This document shows positions 8,149 to 15,703 of a stretch of DNA of 64,000 nucleotides, in pieces. A program made the position numbers and the translations under genes. The stretch is from Rhizobium leguminosarum bv. viciae USDA 2370 (lineage in GTDB: Bacteria > Pseudomonadota > Alphaproteobacteria > Rhizobiales > Rhizobiaceae), in NCBI RefSeq assembly GCF_002008365.1, contig NZ_MRDL01000001.1:124001-188000 (forward strand). The letters are read 5' to 3'. Positions within the stretch are counted from its first letter, which is position 1. Each line of letters begins with the position of its first letter. The notes beneath the pieces are model-generated. The model saw only the letters and a program-made list of their open reading frames with translations. It had not been told where the DNA came from and made no database searches.

Positions 8149-9500
8149 CGGGCTGGCTCTTTCGTTTTGGCAAAGCGGTTTACAGGCCTTGAAAGACCGA
8201 GGTTTTCTCGCAAGGTCTTGCCCTCGTACTCCTCACGGAACAGCCCTCGGCGCCGAAGCTCGGGCAGGACCAGCCGCACGAAATCGTCGAGACTGGACGG
8301 CAAGGTGGGGAACATCAGGATAAAGCCGTCGGCGGCGCGCGTCTCAAACCATTCCTCCATGAAGTCGGCAATCTGGGCTGGCGTGCCTGTGATGCCATTT
8401 CCGGTATGCTTCTCGGCATAGTGCCGGATGAGTTCGCCGACGGTGTGGCCGCTTTTCACGAAATCGACCAGTTCGTCGAACAGAGCGCGTGATCCCTTTG
8501 GCGCCGCCGGCAGCCGATCCATGGGGAAAGGCTTGTCGAGCGCCACGTCGCGCAGGTCCGCCTCCAGAAATTCGGAGAGCATCAGCAGGCCGACATCCGG
8601 ATGCATCTTATCGATCAGATAGTCGACCTTCGCCTTTGCCTCGGCTTCAGTTTCACCGACGTTGATCACGATACCCGGCATGATTTTCAGGTCGTCCGGA
8701 TCGCGTCCATGGGCCGGCATCCGGCGCTTGACGTTGTCGTAGAAGGCACGGTTTCGGTCGATATTCGATGCGAGGCTGAAGACGATCTCCGCCGTGCGTG
8801 CCGCCATGTCCATTCCGGGTTCCGAACCGCCCGCCTGGGCGATGACAGGACGACCCTGGGGCGTTCGCGCGATGTTGAGGGGCCCGCGAACCTGGAAGTG
8901 CTTGCCTTTGTGGTTGAGCGTATGGTGCTTGTCTTTGTCATAGTAGACACCGTTTTCACGGTCGAGAAGCAGTGCGCCATCCTCGAAGCTGTCCCAGAGG
9001 CCGAACACGACATCGACGAATTCGTTGCCGCGCTCGTAGCGCAGCGCATGCGGGTCGAGCCCCTCGCGGTTGAAGTTGTAGCCGGTTTCGTCGTGATCGG
9101 AAGTGACGACATTCCAGCAGACACGCCCCTTGCTCAGATGGTCGATCGAGGCGAACAGACGCGCGACATTGTATGGCTCGTAATAACTCGTTGAGACCGT
9201 CGCCACGAGACCGAGATCGTTGGTGGTGACCGCCAGAGCCGAGAGCAGCGAGAGGGGTTCGAAGCGGTTCATCTTGGTCGGAATTCGGGCAAGCGCATTC
9301 GGATCGCCGACGGCGGCGGCAGGAGAATCCGCCATGAACATGAAATCGAATTTGGCCGCCTCGGATCGCTTGGCGACATCGAGCAGATGAGCGAAGTCGT
9401 TGGCGCCATTGACGTCGCTTGCCGGATGCAGCCAGGAGGCCGGATGAAAGCCGAACGTATAGACGAAAGTCCCGAGTTTCATCTTGTCGGTCCGCGCCAT
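8145..9500 (-). CDS. NtaA/SnaA/DszA-family FMN-dependent monooxygenase
   Basis: 451 residues of the bacterial luciferase-like TIM-barrel superfamily, in the branch that includes nitrilotriacetate, dibenzothiophene-sulfone and pristinamycin monooxygenases. Recognisable segments are GTFVYTFGFHPASW, FDFMFMADSPAA, WNVVTSDHDETGYNF, PVIAQAGGSEPGMDMAARTAE and GTPAQIADFMEEWF. The start at 9500 is supported by AGGAG six bases upstream. It uses reduced FMN from the overlapping reductase. Candidate substrates in this branch are aminopolycarboxylates, sulfones or other C-N/C-S compounds; nothing in the sequence picks one. Confidence 0.87.
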   Translation of the reverse strand: MARTDKMKLGTFVYTFGFHPASWLHPASDVNGANDFAHLLDVAKRSEAAKFDFMFMADSPAAAVGDPNALARIPTKMNRFEPLSLLSALAVTTNDLGLVATVSTSYYEPYNVARLFASIDHLSKGRVCWNVVTSDHDETGYNFNREGLDPHALRYERGNEFVDVVFGLWDSFEDGALLLDRENGVYYDKDKHHTLNHKGKHFQVRGPLNIARTPQGRPVIAQAGGSEPGMDMAARTAEIVFSLASNIDRNRAFYDNVKRRMPAHGRDPDDLKIMPGIVINVGETEAEAKAKVDYLIDKMHPDVGLLMLSEFLEADLRDVALDKPFPMDRLPAAPKGSRALFDELVDFVKSGHTVGELIRHYAEKHTGNGITGTPAQIADFMEEWFETRAADGFILMFPTLPSSLDDFVRLVLPELRRRGLFREEYEGKTLRENLGLSRPVNRFAKTKEPAR

Positions 9501-9626
9501 TGAGTTCTCCTGCCATTGTCCGCCACGCCGTCCCCTTGAAGGCGACTGCGCAAATTATCGCCAGGCGCAAATTTTCATCAATATCGCGTAGCTGAGTTCC
9601 GTTTTAGTTTTTCTAAAGTGTTGACG

Positions 9627-9725
9627 TACAGCGCCGCGCGTCCTTTCTGACGCGCAAAGGACGCTGTAACATTTTTGAATCGATGCATAATTTCTCAAAT
9701 CGATTCCGATTTGAGAAATTATGCA
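9627..9725. repeat. Rhizobial intergenic repeat, full copy, with two palindromes
   Basis: First palindrome: TACAGCG (9627-9633) with CGCTGTA (9662-9668), containing GCGCGTC (9636-9642) with GACGCGC (9649-9655). Second: a perfect 19-bp arm (9684-9702) and its complement (9707-9725) around an ATTC loop, overlapping the TAA stop of the LysR gene at 9719. The second hairpin may end LysR transcription. A truncated relative lies at 30204-30240. Confidence 0.75.
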
Positions 9726-10651
9726 GCAGGAGCCGATGCCGAAGCCTGCTGACGGGAAATAGCAATGAGCCAATCGCGGAATTCGCGCCCATGGGGCTTC
9801 TGCAAGGCAGCACGATCCCAGGCGAGAAAATAGCTTTCACGCAGTGCAATGCGCATGTCGACCGGAATGACGAGCGTTTGCGCCTCAAGCTCATCTGATA
9901 TCATCGACATCTGCGCGAGCACGACGCCGCGCTTGTTGACGGCTGCATCAATCGCACTGCTCGACAAAGTGAAGGAAAGGCCCGGCGTCGACACATCGAA
10001 CGCGACGCCGGCCTTGGCGGCAAACTCCGCCCAGCTGGGGTAGGGGGTGAAGTGCCGTTCCCACTCGACATGGAGAAGGGGTTGTTCGAAAAGATCGCGC
10101 GCCGTATGTGCGCGATCCTGCATCAGCGCCGGCGAGCAGGCCGGAACGACCCAATCGCGGAACAGTTCGGTATAATGTTCGTGCTGGAGGACGTCCGATC
10201 CGTAGCTGACACGGAAATCGACATCGTCGAAACCGATCCGGGGCTCTTTGTCGCGTCCGATAATCCTCACTGGAACTTCGGGATGAAGCGCCTGCCAGTC
10301 GAAGATCCGCCTGCCGATCCATTTGTTGACGACGGAGGAAAGCGCACTGAGCACCAGTGCCGTCTCGTTGCGCGCCTTTTCCAACAGTTGCTGAGCGAGC
10401 GCAAATTGCTCGAAGCCCTTCGATATCTCCTGATGGTAGAGCCGGCCCCAGGCGGTCAGCTCGACGGTTCGCCCGCTGCGCTCCAGAAGCGAAATTCCGA
10501 GAAAGCTTTCGATCTTGCGAATCTGCTGGCTGATGGCCCCCGGCGAAACCCTCAGCTCCAGTGCCGCAGCCGTCACGCCGCCGCAGCGCCCCACCGCCTC
10601 GAACGCCTGCAAACTTTTCAGCGGTATCGCCTTGAGGCGCTCATCGGTCAC
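9719..10651 (-). CDS. LysR-family transcriptional regulator
   Basis: 310 residues. The N-terminal winged HTH covers about residues 8-68 (LQAFEAVGRCGGVTAAALEL, SPGAISQQIRKIE), followed by a type 2 periplasmic-binding-like effector domain to the C-terminus. The layout of the effector domain recalls GcvA/AmpR-like members. It lies on the same strand 218 bases upstream of the monooxygenase operon, separated by a repeat, so it is the likely local regulator of 9500-7609. LysR targets are usually divergent, which makes this assignment tentative. Confidence 0.88.
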   Translation of the reverse strand: MTDERLKAIPLKSLQAFEAVGRCGGVTAAALELRVSPGAISQQIRKIESFLGISLLERSGRTVELTAWGRLYHQEISKGFEQFALAQQLLEKARNETALVLSALSSVVNKWIGRRIFDWQALHPEVPVRIIGRDKEPRIGFDDVDFRVSYGSDVLQHEHYTELFRDWVVPACSPALMQDRAHTARDLFEQPLLHVEWERHFTPYPSWAEFAAKAGVAFDVSTPGLSFTLSSSAIDAAVNKRGVVLAQMSMISDELEAQTLVIPVDMRIALRESYFLAWDRAALQKPHGREFRDWLIAISRQQASASAPAA

Positions 10652-10681
10652 TTGCAGAACCTCTCGTGATTTGCGTCGAAC

Positions 10682-11389
10682 TCAATTTGCTGCCGGATGA
10701 AACGTCCCCGCAAACTGGAACCGGTCGCCCGGATGGGTAAACTCGACATAGGTCACCGTGCGTCCGTTCTGCCAGGTCTGGCGAATGAGGCTAAGGCAGG
10801 CCTCGCCACGTTCCGTCTGCAGGATCCGCGCCGTAGTAGTGTCGGCCGAGACGGCGCGAATGACATGTTTGGCCTTGGACCAGGGAACCTCATCAAGCAG
10901 CCATTTGCCGGGCGGAATTGAAGCAAAACTCTCCTCTCTCGCCCGTGGGACAGCATCGAGCATGATGATCCGCCGCTCGATGGCATTCGGTCTGCCGTCG
11001 ACGATATGCAGGCACTGAAGCCTGAGAACTTCTGCATCGGCAGGCTCCGACAGCTGCTGTGCCTCCGCCTCTCCAAGGCGCTCGATCTTGCGGGCGAGGA
11101 TTTCGAAGCGGTGTTCGTGCCCGGCCAGTTCCGCTTCGGTGCTGATATCCTGGATATCCATCACCGTGCGGTCGATCTGGGGCGATGCGACAAACGAACC
11201 TGTCTTGCGCCGTCTGACGATCATGCCGCGCTCGGCGAGCGCCGACAGCGCCTTGCTGACGGTCATCCGCGAGCACCGATATTTCGCCGCGAGTTCGTGT
11301 TCGACGGGAATACGGTCACCGGGCCGCCAATCACCGCTGATGATCTTCGTCTCGACATCGGTAAAAATACGTTGATAAATCGACACCAA
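10682..11389 (-). CDS. GntR-family (HutC subfamily) transcriptional repressor
   Basis: 235 residues with a GntR winged HTH at about 1-75 (RIPVEHELAAKYRCSRMTVSKAL) and a UTRA effector domain at about 90-230 (ERRIIMLDAVP, CLSLIRQTWQNGRTVTYVEF). It closely resembles histidine-utilisation repressors. It is divergent from the amino-acid ABC operon at 11617-14637 and probably controls it. No hut enzymes are in the window, so the effector may be histidine, urocanate or another compound carried by that transporter. Confidence 0.85.
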   Translation of the reverse strand: MVSIYQRIFTDVETKIISGDWRPGDRIPVEHELAAKYRCSRMTVSKALSALAERGMIVRRRKTGSFVASPQIDRTVMDIQDISTEAELAGHEHRFEILARKIERLGEAEAQQLSEPADAEVLRLQCLHIVDGRPNAIERRIIMLDAVPRAREESFASIPPGKWLLDEVPWSKAKHVIRAVSADTTTARILQTERGEACLSLIRQTWQNGRTVTYVEFTHPGDRFQFAGTFHPAAN

Positions 11390-11490
11390 GCCCGCACCTC
11401 ATCCGGCGTCAACGATCATAAGTTCCGGAACGGTCATGCCAGCGAGATCGACGCCACCCGGCACAAATTTTGCGTTCCTCGTCTTTTACA

Positions 11491-11526
11491 TTGACACTCT
11501 AGGCCAGCCTATATCTATTTGTATAG
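11491..11526 (+). promoter_or_regulatory. Possible promoter and HutC-type operator
   Basis: TTGACA at 11491-11496 could serve as a -35 element for the ABC operon. It is followed by an inverted repeat CTATA (11509-11513) N8 TATAG (11522-11526), similar in style to GntR/HutC operators. It sits about 90-120 bases before the binding-protein start. Confidence 0.35.
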
Positions 11527-11616
11527 TCAAAAGCGGAGCATAGAAATCCGCGCAGAGGAAATCGAAGTCGGGAACCAAAACTCCTCCGCCGGGGGAATAA
11601 AACTGGAGAGATGATC

Positions 11617-12444
11617 ATGAAGGCAAATTCACTGCTGAAGGGTCTGGTCGGCGCTGCGTTCCTGTTCGGAGCAGCCGTTTCCGCCCATGCAGCCGACACG
11701 CTGGCCGCCGTCAAGGCAGCCGGCACCCTCAAGGTTGGCACCGAAACGGCTTTCGCACCGTTCGACTATATCGATGCCGGTGAACATACCGGCTTGAACG
11801 TCGACCTCTTTGCCGAGATCGGCAAGGAACTCGGCGTCAAGATCGAGTGGATAGCGCTTCCTTGGGACGGCGTCTTCCCCGCGCTTGAGGCCGGCAAGTT
11901 CGATGTCGTCGCAGGTCCTGCAACGATCACCAAGAAGCGCATGGAGCGCTATCGCTTCACGCCGCCGATCGCCGAAGCGACGATCGCCATTCTGAAGAAG
12001 GCTGGCGACACGACGATCAGCAAGCCGGAAGATATTGCCGGCAAGACCATCGGTGTCGGCAAAGCAACTGCCCAGCTCGACCAGCTGAAGGAATTCTCCG
12101 GCACGCTGCCGACCAAAGTCGACGTGCGCGAATATCCAGCCTTTACCGAATCCTACGCCGATCTCGCCGCCGGCCGCATTGCCGGCGTTGCCAACTCGCT
12201 GCCCAATATCGCCTTCGTCGCTAGCCAGCGAAAAGGCACGTTCGAAGTCGTCCTGCCGCCATTCGGCAAGAAGTCCTATTTCGGCTTCATCGGTCTCAAG
12301 GATGCCGATCATGCGCCCCTGATGGATGCGATCGATGCCGCGATGCTCAAGATCAAGGCAGACGGACGTATGGCAGAGCTGCAAAAGAAGTGGTTTGGTG
12401 CGTCTTTCGATACGCCTGATGCTGTCAAGGATCCGGCATTCTGA
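11617..12444 (+). CDS. Amino-acid ABC transporter substrate-binding protein
   Basis: 275 residues, family 3 periplasmic binding protein. The start at ATG 11617 (MKANSLL) puts GGAG eight bases upstream; ATG 11611 is too close to it. A signal peptide ends near AVSAHAAD. Hallmarks are KVGTETAFAPFDYIDAG, GLNVDLFAEIGKEL and KKRMERYRFTPPIAEATIAI. It is the first gene of an operon with two permeases and an ATPase, so a complete importer for a polar amino acid or related amine. The divergent HutC-like repressor hints at histidine-like ligands, by inference only. Confidence 0.9.
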   Translation: MKANSLLKGLVGAAFLFGAAVSAHAADTLAAVKAAGTLKVGTETAFAPFDYIDAGEHTGLNVDLFAEIGKELGVKIEWIALPWDGVFPALEAGKFDVVAGPATITKKRMERYRFTPPIAEATIAILKKAGDTTISKPEDIAGKTIGVGKATAQLDQLKEFSGTLPTKVDVREYPAFTESYADLAAGRIAGVANSLPNIAFVASQRKGTFEVVLPPFGKKSYFGFIGLKDADHAPLMDAIDAAMLKIKADGRMAELQKKWFGASFDTPDAVKDPAF

Positions 12445-12465
12445 TTAGCCGCCGGTGAAACGAAC

Positions 12466-12489
12466 GCGCCCCGCCATCAGTCGGGGCGC
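12466..12489 (+). promoter_or_regulatory. Intercistronic stem-loop after the binding-protein gene
   Basis: GCGCCCCG (12466-12473) pairs with CGGGGCGC (12482-12489), an 8-bp GC stem with an 8-base loop, 22 bases after the stop. There is no T run. It probably attenuates or stabilises mRNA so that the binding protein is made in excess over the permeases. Confidence 0.55.
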
Positions 12490-12542
12490 AATCCGCCGTG
12501 GGATCAAAGTTCACGGCCGCAGCGCCCAGGCAAGCACCGCCC

Positions 12543-13184
12543 ATGTCCATCAAGCTATTCGAACTGCTTCTGCAAGCCTCGATCTACACGGTGACGATCA
12601 GCGTGGTCTCCATCCTGATCGGCTTTGCGATCGCGATCGTCATTTCAGCCATGCTGCTCTCACGGCAACGGCTTTTCGTGTTGCCGGCGCAGATTTTCAT
12701 CAGTTTCTTTCGTGGTGCACCGCTGCTGGTCCAGCTGTTGCTGATCTACAATCTGCTGCCGGTGATCGGCATCAACGTGCCGAGCATCGTTGCGGCCGTC
12801 GTTGGCCTGTCCTTGTGTACTGCGGCCTATCAGGCTGAAAATCTGCGCGGTGGTTTTTCCAGCGTTCCCCTGGGCCTTGTCGAATCTGCTGAAATGGTCG
12901 GCATGACTCCCATTCAGATCTTCCGTCGCATCAAGGCGCCGATCGCCCTGCGCCTGACTTTCCCGGCGCTCGTCAATGAAGCGATCCTTATCCTGAAGGC
13001 GTCTTCGCTCGTCTCCGTCGTCGGAATCGTCGAGCTGACACGCATGGCTCAGGACCTTGCCGGCAGCACCTTCCTGCCGCTCGAGATTTTTGCTTCCGCA
13101 GGCCTGATCTATCTCGTCATCAATTGGATCGTTGCCCTTGCGGGCGGCCTGATCGAACGCTCCCTGCCAGGAGTGCCGCGATGA
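12543..13184 (+). CDS. Amino-acid ABC transporter permease (HisM/GlnP type), first
   Basis: 213 residues from ATG 12543 (MSIKLFELL); a GTG at 12498 is in frame but would add a non-conserved leader. Five or so membrane segments are apparent, with the family segments FFRGAPLLVQL, AAYQAENLRGGFSSVPLGLVESAEMVGMT and the EAA loop that docks the ATPase. It forms a heterodimeric channel with the next gene, which it overlaps by four bases (ATGA at 13181-13184). Confidence 0.88.
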   Translation: MSIKLFELLLQASIYTVTISVVSILIGFAIAIVISAMLLSRQRLFVLPAQIFISFFRGAPLLVQLLLIYNLLPVIGINVPSIVAAVVGLSLCTAAYQAENLRGGFSSVPLGLVESAEMVGMTPIQIFRRIKAPIALRLTFPALVNEAILILKASSLVSVVGIVELTRMAQDLAGSTFLPLEIFASAGLIYLVINWIVALAGGLIERSLPGVPR

Positions 13185-13849
13185 CCTTCGATACCAATGT
13201 GATTTTCAGCAACTTGCCGGAGATCCTCCACGGTGCGTGGGTCACCATCCTCATCTGGATCGTCACCACTCTTGCCGCTGCCGTACTGGGTTTCCTTGTC
13301 GCTGTCGCGCGACGTTTTGGCGGCGTGCTGTTGGACAGAGGGTTCGGCCTTGTCATCGCAGTGCTGCGCGGCACGCCCTTCCTGATTCAGATATTCCTCG
13401 TCTACTATGGCGGCCCTTTCGTCGGATTGTCACTCGATCCGATCCCGGCCGGCATCGTCGGCCTTTCCATCTACGGCGCGGCTTATTTCAGTGAGATATT
13501 CCGCTCGGGCTTTGCCGCCGTCCCGAAGGGACATATCGAGGCCGGCCTGTGCGTTGGCCTGACACAAGGGCAGATCATCCGGCGCATATTGCTGCCGGAG
13601 ATGACCATGCTGGTGTTGCCACCTTCGGTCAACATGACAATCATCCTCATGAAGGAGACGGCCGTTCTGTCCATTATCACCGTGCCAGAGTTGACGGCGA
13701 CACTCAGCGCCATCGGCTCGCAGCAATATGCTTTCGTCGAGGCGCTCTTCGTCCTTGCGCTATTTTATTGGGTACTGGTCGAAATCACCGGCTGGCTCGG
13801 CCATCTCGCCGAAACGAAACTCACCAGATTCAGGTTTTTCAACATATGA
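13181..13849 (+). CDS. Amino-acid ABC transporter permease, second
   Basis: 222 residues starting at ATG 13181, overlapping the previous stop. It has the conserved LRGTPFLIQIFLVYYG and the EAA-type loop GYAxxxxR-like IEAGLCVGLTQGQIIRRILLP. Several hydrophobic segments match the His/Glu/Gln/Arg/opine permease family. It overlaps the ATPase start by four bases, so all three are translationally coupled. Confidence 0.88.
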   Translation: MTFDTNVIFSNLPEILHGAWVTILIWIVTTLAAAVLGFLVAVARRFGGVLLDRGFGLVIAVLRGTPFLIQIFLVYYGGPFVGLSLDPIPAGIVGLSIYGAAYFSEIFRSGFAAVPKGHIEAGLCVGLTQGQIIRRILLPEMTMLVLPPSVNMTIILMKETAVLSIITVPELTATLSAIGSQQYAFVEALFVLALFYWVLVEITGWLGHLAETKLTRFRFFNI

Positions 13850-14637
13850 GCGTTCCTGCGATCGCAGTCAAAAATCTCGTCAAGACGTTCGGCGGCTCCA
13901 CCGTGCTGCACGGCATCGACCTCGAAATCGAGCAGGGACAAGTCTCCTGCGTCATCGGCCCGTCGGGATCCGGCAAGAGTACGCTGCTGCGCTGCATGGC
14001 CTTTCTCGAGGAATCGACCAAGGGGACGATTGCCGTCAACGGCGAGGTGCTTGGCTTTGCCGAAAACGCCAAGGGCGTCCGTGAGCGGGTGCCGACTGCT
14101 GTGAACCGGCAGATTCGATCACAGATCGGCATGGTCTTTCAGCAGTTCAATCTCTGGCCGCATATGACGGCGCTCGGCAATGTCAGCGAGGCGCTGAAGA
14201 CGGTTCACAAGATGAGCCGTAGGGATGCGGAGGAGCAGGCCATGGCCCAGCTCGTCAAGGTCGGCCTCGAGGGCCGGGCGGGGCACTATCCATCGCAGCT
14301 CTCCGGAGGGCAACAACAGCGTGTCGCTATCGCCCGGGCGCTTGCCCTCAACCCGAAGATCATGCTGTTTGACGAGCCGACCTCGTCACTCGATCCCGAG
14401 CTGACCGGCGAAGTGCTCAACGTCATGCGCGATCTCGCCGCCGAGGGCATGACGATGGTCGTCGTCTCCCACGAGATCGGATTTGCAGCAACGGTCGGCC
14501 AGCAGATCATCTTTCTCGATCACGGCAAGGTGCTGTTCACCGGCCCGCCGCAGGACGTCTTCAAGCGACCGAGAAACCCCCGGCTCGAACAATTTCTGGA
14601 TACCTATATCGATCGTGGAGCCTCGATGCTGCTGTGA
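13846..14637 (+). CDS. Amino-acid ABC transporter ATP-binding protein
   Basis: 263 residues. Walker A GPSGSGKST, Q-loop MVFQQFNLWPH, signature LSGGQQQRVAIARAL, Walker B IMLFDEPTSSLD and the switch His in VVSHEIGF are all intact, as in GlnQ/HisP. The insertion FAENAKGVRERVPTAVNRQ between Walker A and the Q-loop is longer than in GlnQ and closer to HisP. It is the last gene of the operon and energises the two preceding permeases. Confidence 0.93.
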   Translation: MSVPAIAVKNLVKTFGGSTVLHGIDLEIEQGQVSCVIGPSGSGKSTLLRCMAFLEESTKGTIAVNGEVLGFAENAKGVRERVPTAVNRQIRSQIGMVFQQFNLWPHMTALGNVSEALKTVHKMSRRDAEEQAMAQLVKVGLEGRAGHYPSQLSGGQQQRVAIARALALNPKIMLFDEPTSSLDPELTGEVLNVMRDLAAEGMTMVVVSHEIGFAATVGQQIIFLDHGKVLFTGPPQDVFKRPRNPRLEQFLDTYIDRGASMLL

Positions 14638-14688
14638 AGCTCATGTCCTTCCGGATCGTCGGGCCGATCTCCACGGCGGGTGCCGGCT

Positions 14689-15042
14689 TCAGGCAATTTC
14701 GTCTTCGAGTATTTTCACGGGCCGGTCCCATTGGATGAGTACGACACAGCCGGTATCACTCCAGACCGAGTGTTCGCTGCCCGGCGCATTGACGATATAA
14801 CTGCCGCTGTTGTAATCGCCCGTCTCGTCGGATTGAACGCCGTCGAGCACCAGGATGGTCTCGAGCCCTTCGTGGCGATGGCGGGGAACGGAGGCGCCGG
14901 GCTCATATTTCAGCAGCGCCACGCCCGGCTGATCACCCTCGAAGGGGCGGATCCAGTGAATGCTGACAGCATCGCGGAAGGGGCCGAATTCCAGCTCCTT
15001 CCAGCCGCCTGAAATCAGGCGTTCGCGGGTCGTTTCAGGCAT
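14689..15042 (-). CDS. Small cupin (ChrR-like) protein at the end of the cyanurate operon
   Basis: 117 residues if started at ATG 15042 (MPETTRER), which overlaps the upstream stop by eight bases; an in-frame start at 15072 would overlap by 38. It is a single cupin barrel with metal-site residues in VPRHRHEGLETILVLDG and a second motif at PGSEHSVWSDTG, as in the ChrR C-terminal domain. It could be a metal-dependent accessory enzyme or a sensor for the pathway. The role is unknown; the context is the last cistron of the cyanuric acid/biuret operon. Confidence 0.75.
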   Translation of the reverse strand: MPETTRERLISGGWKELEFGPFRDAVSIHWIRPFEGDQPGVALLKYEPGASVPRHRHEGLETILVLDGVQSDETGDYNSGSYIVNAPGSEHSVWSDTGCVVLIQWDRPVKILEDEIA

Positions 15043-15703
15043 GGGCGATACTTTCCAGAATGTCGTCGACATGCGCGGTCCAGCCGACGATCGCGCCTTG
15101 GGCGCGGATCATGGCGATGGCTGCGGCTTTGAATTCTGGGAAGTAGCTTTCCGTCGCCTCCTCGGCGAGCAGGCATTCATAGCCGCGGTCGTTTGCTTCG
15201 CGCATCGTCGTCTGCACGCAGACTTCGGTGGTGACACCGGCAAAGACCAGCTGCTTGATGCCCTTCTCTTGCAACACGGTGCCAAGTTCGGTGGCGTAGA
15301 AGGCGCCCTTGCCGGGTTTTTCGATGACGACTTCACCCTTCACAGGAGCGAGTTCCGGCAGGATTGCCGTGCCGGGTTCGCCTGAGATCAGGATGCGGCC
15401 CATCGGGCCTTCGTCGCCGATCCTGAGCGACGGATTGCCGCGATCCCGTTTGGCCGGCGGCAGGTCAGAAAGGTCCGGCCGGTGGCACTCCATCGTATGG
15501 ATCACAGGCAGGCCGGCATTGCGGAAGCCCAGGATGAGGCGTTTGACATCAGGCACGATCCTGGTGATACGGCTGACATCATTGCCGAGGCTTGCACCGA
15601 AGCCGCCGGGCTCGGCGAAATCACGCTGCATGTCGATGACGATGAGGGCGAGCTCATCGTGCTTCACCGGAAAGGCGAAAGGTTCAGCTTTGATCTTCGC
15701 CAT
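15035..15703 (-). CDS. Isochorismatase-family amidohydrolase, BiuH paralogue; candidate triuret hydrolase
   Basis: 222 residues. The Asp-Lys-Cys triad is at D24 (VIDMQRDF), K129 (EKPGKGAFY) and C162 (TTEVCVQTT). Q202 in RAQGAIVG aligns with Q215 of BiuH, a substrate-amide contact. It is plainly a paralogue of the biuret hydrolase three genes upstream, sharing HRPDLxDLPxxKR, GRILxxGEPG and [15 protein letters not shown]. Established knowledge: triuret hydrolase TrtA is an isochorismatase-like enzyme encoded beside biuH in plant-associated bacteria and converts triuret to carboxybiuret plus ammonia. This gene fits that description, but a second biuret hydrolase or a different ureide amidase remains possible. 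ATG 15703 overlaps the ATPase stop by one base (TGATG). Confidence 0.8.
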   Translation of the reverse strand: MAKIKAEPFAFPVKHDELALIVIDMQRDFAEPGGFGASLGNDVSRITRIVPDVKRLILGFRNAGLPVIHTMECHRPDLSDLPPAKRDRGNPSLRIGDEGPMGRILISGEPGTAILPELAPVKGEVVIEKPGKGAFYATELGTVLQEKGIKQLVFAGVTTEVCVQTTMREANDRGYECLLAEEATESYFPEFKAAAIAMIRAQGAIVGWTAHVDDILESIAHA

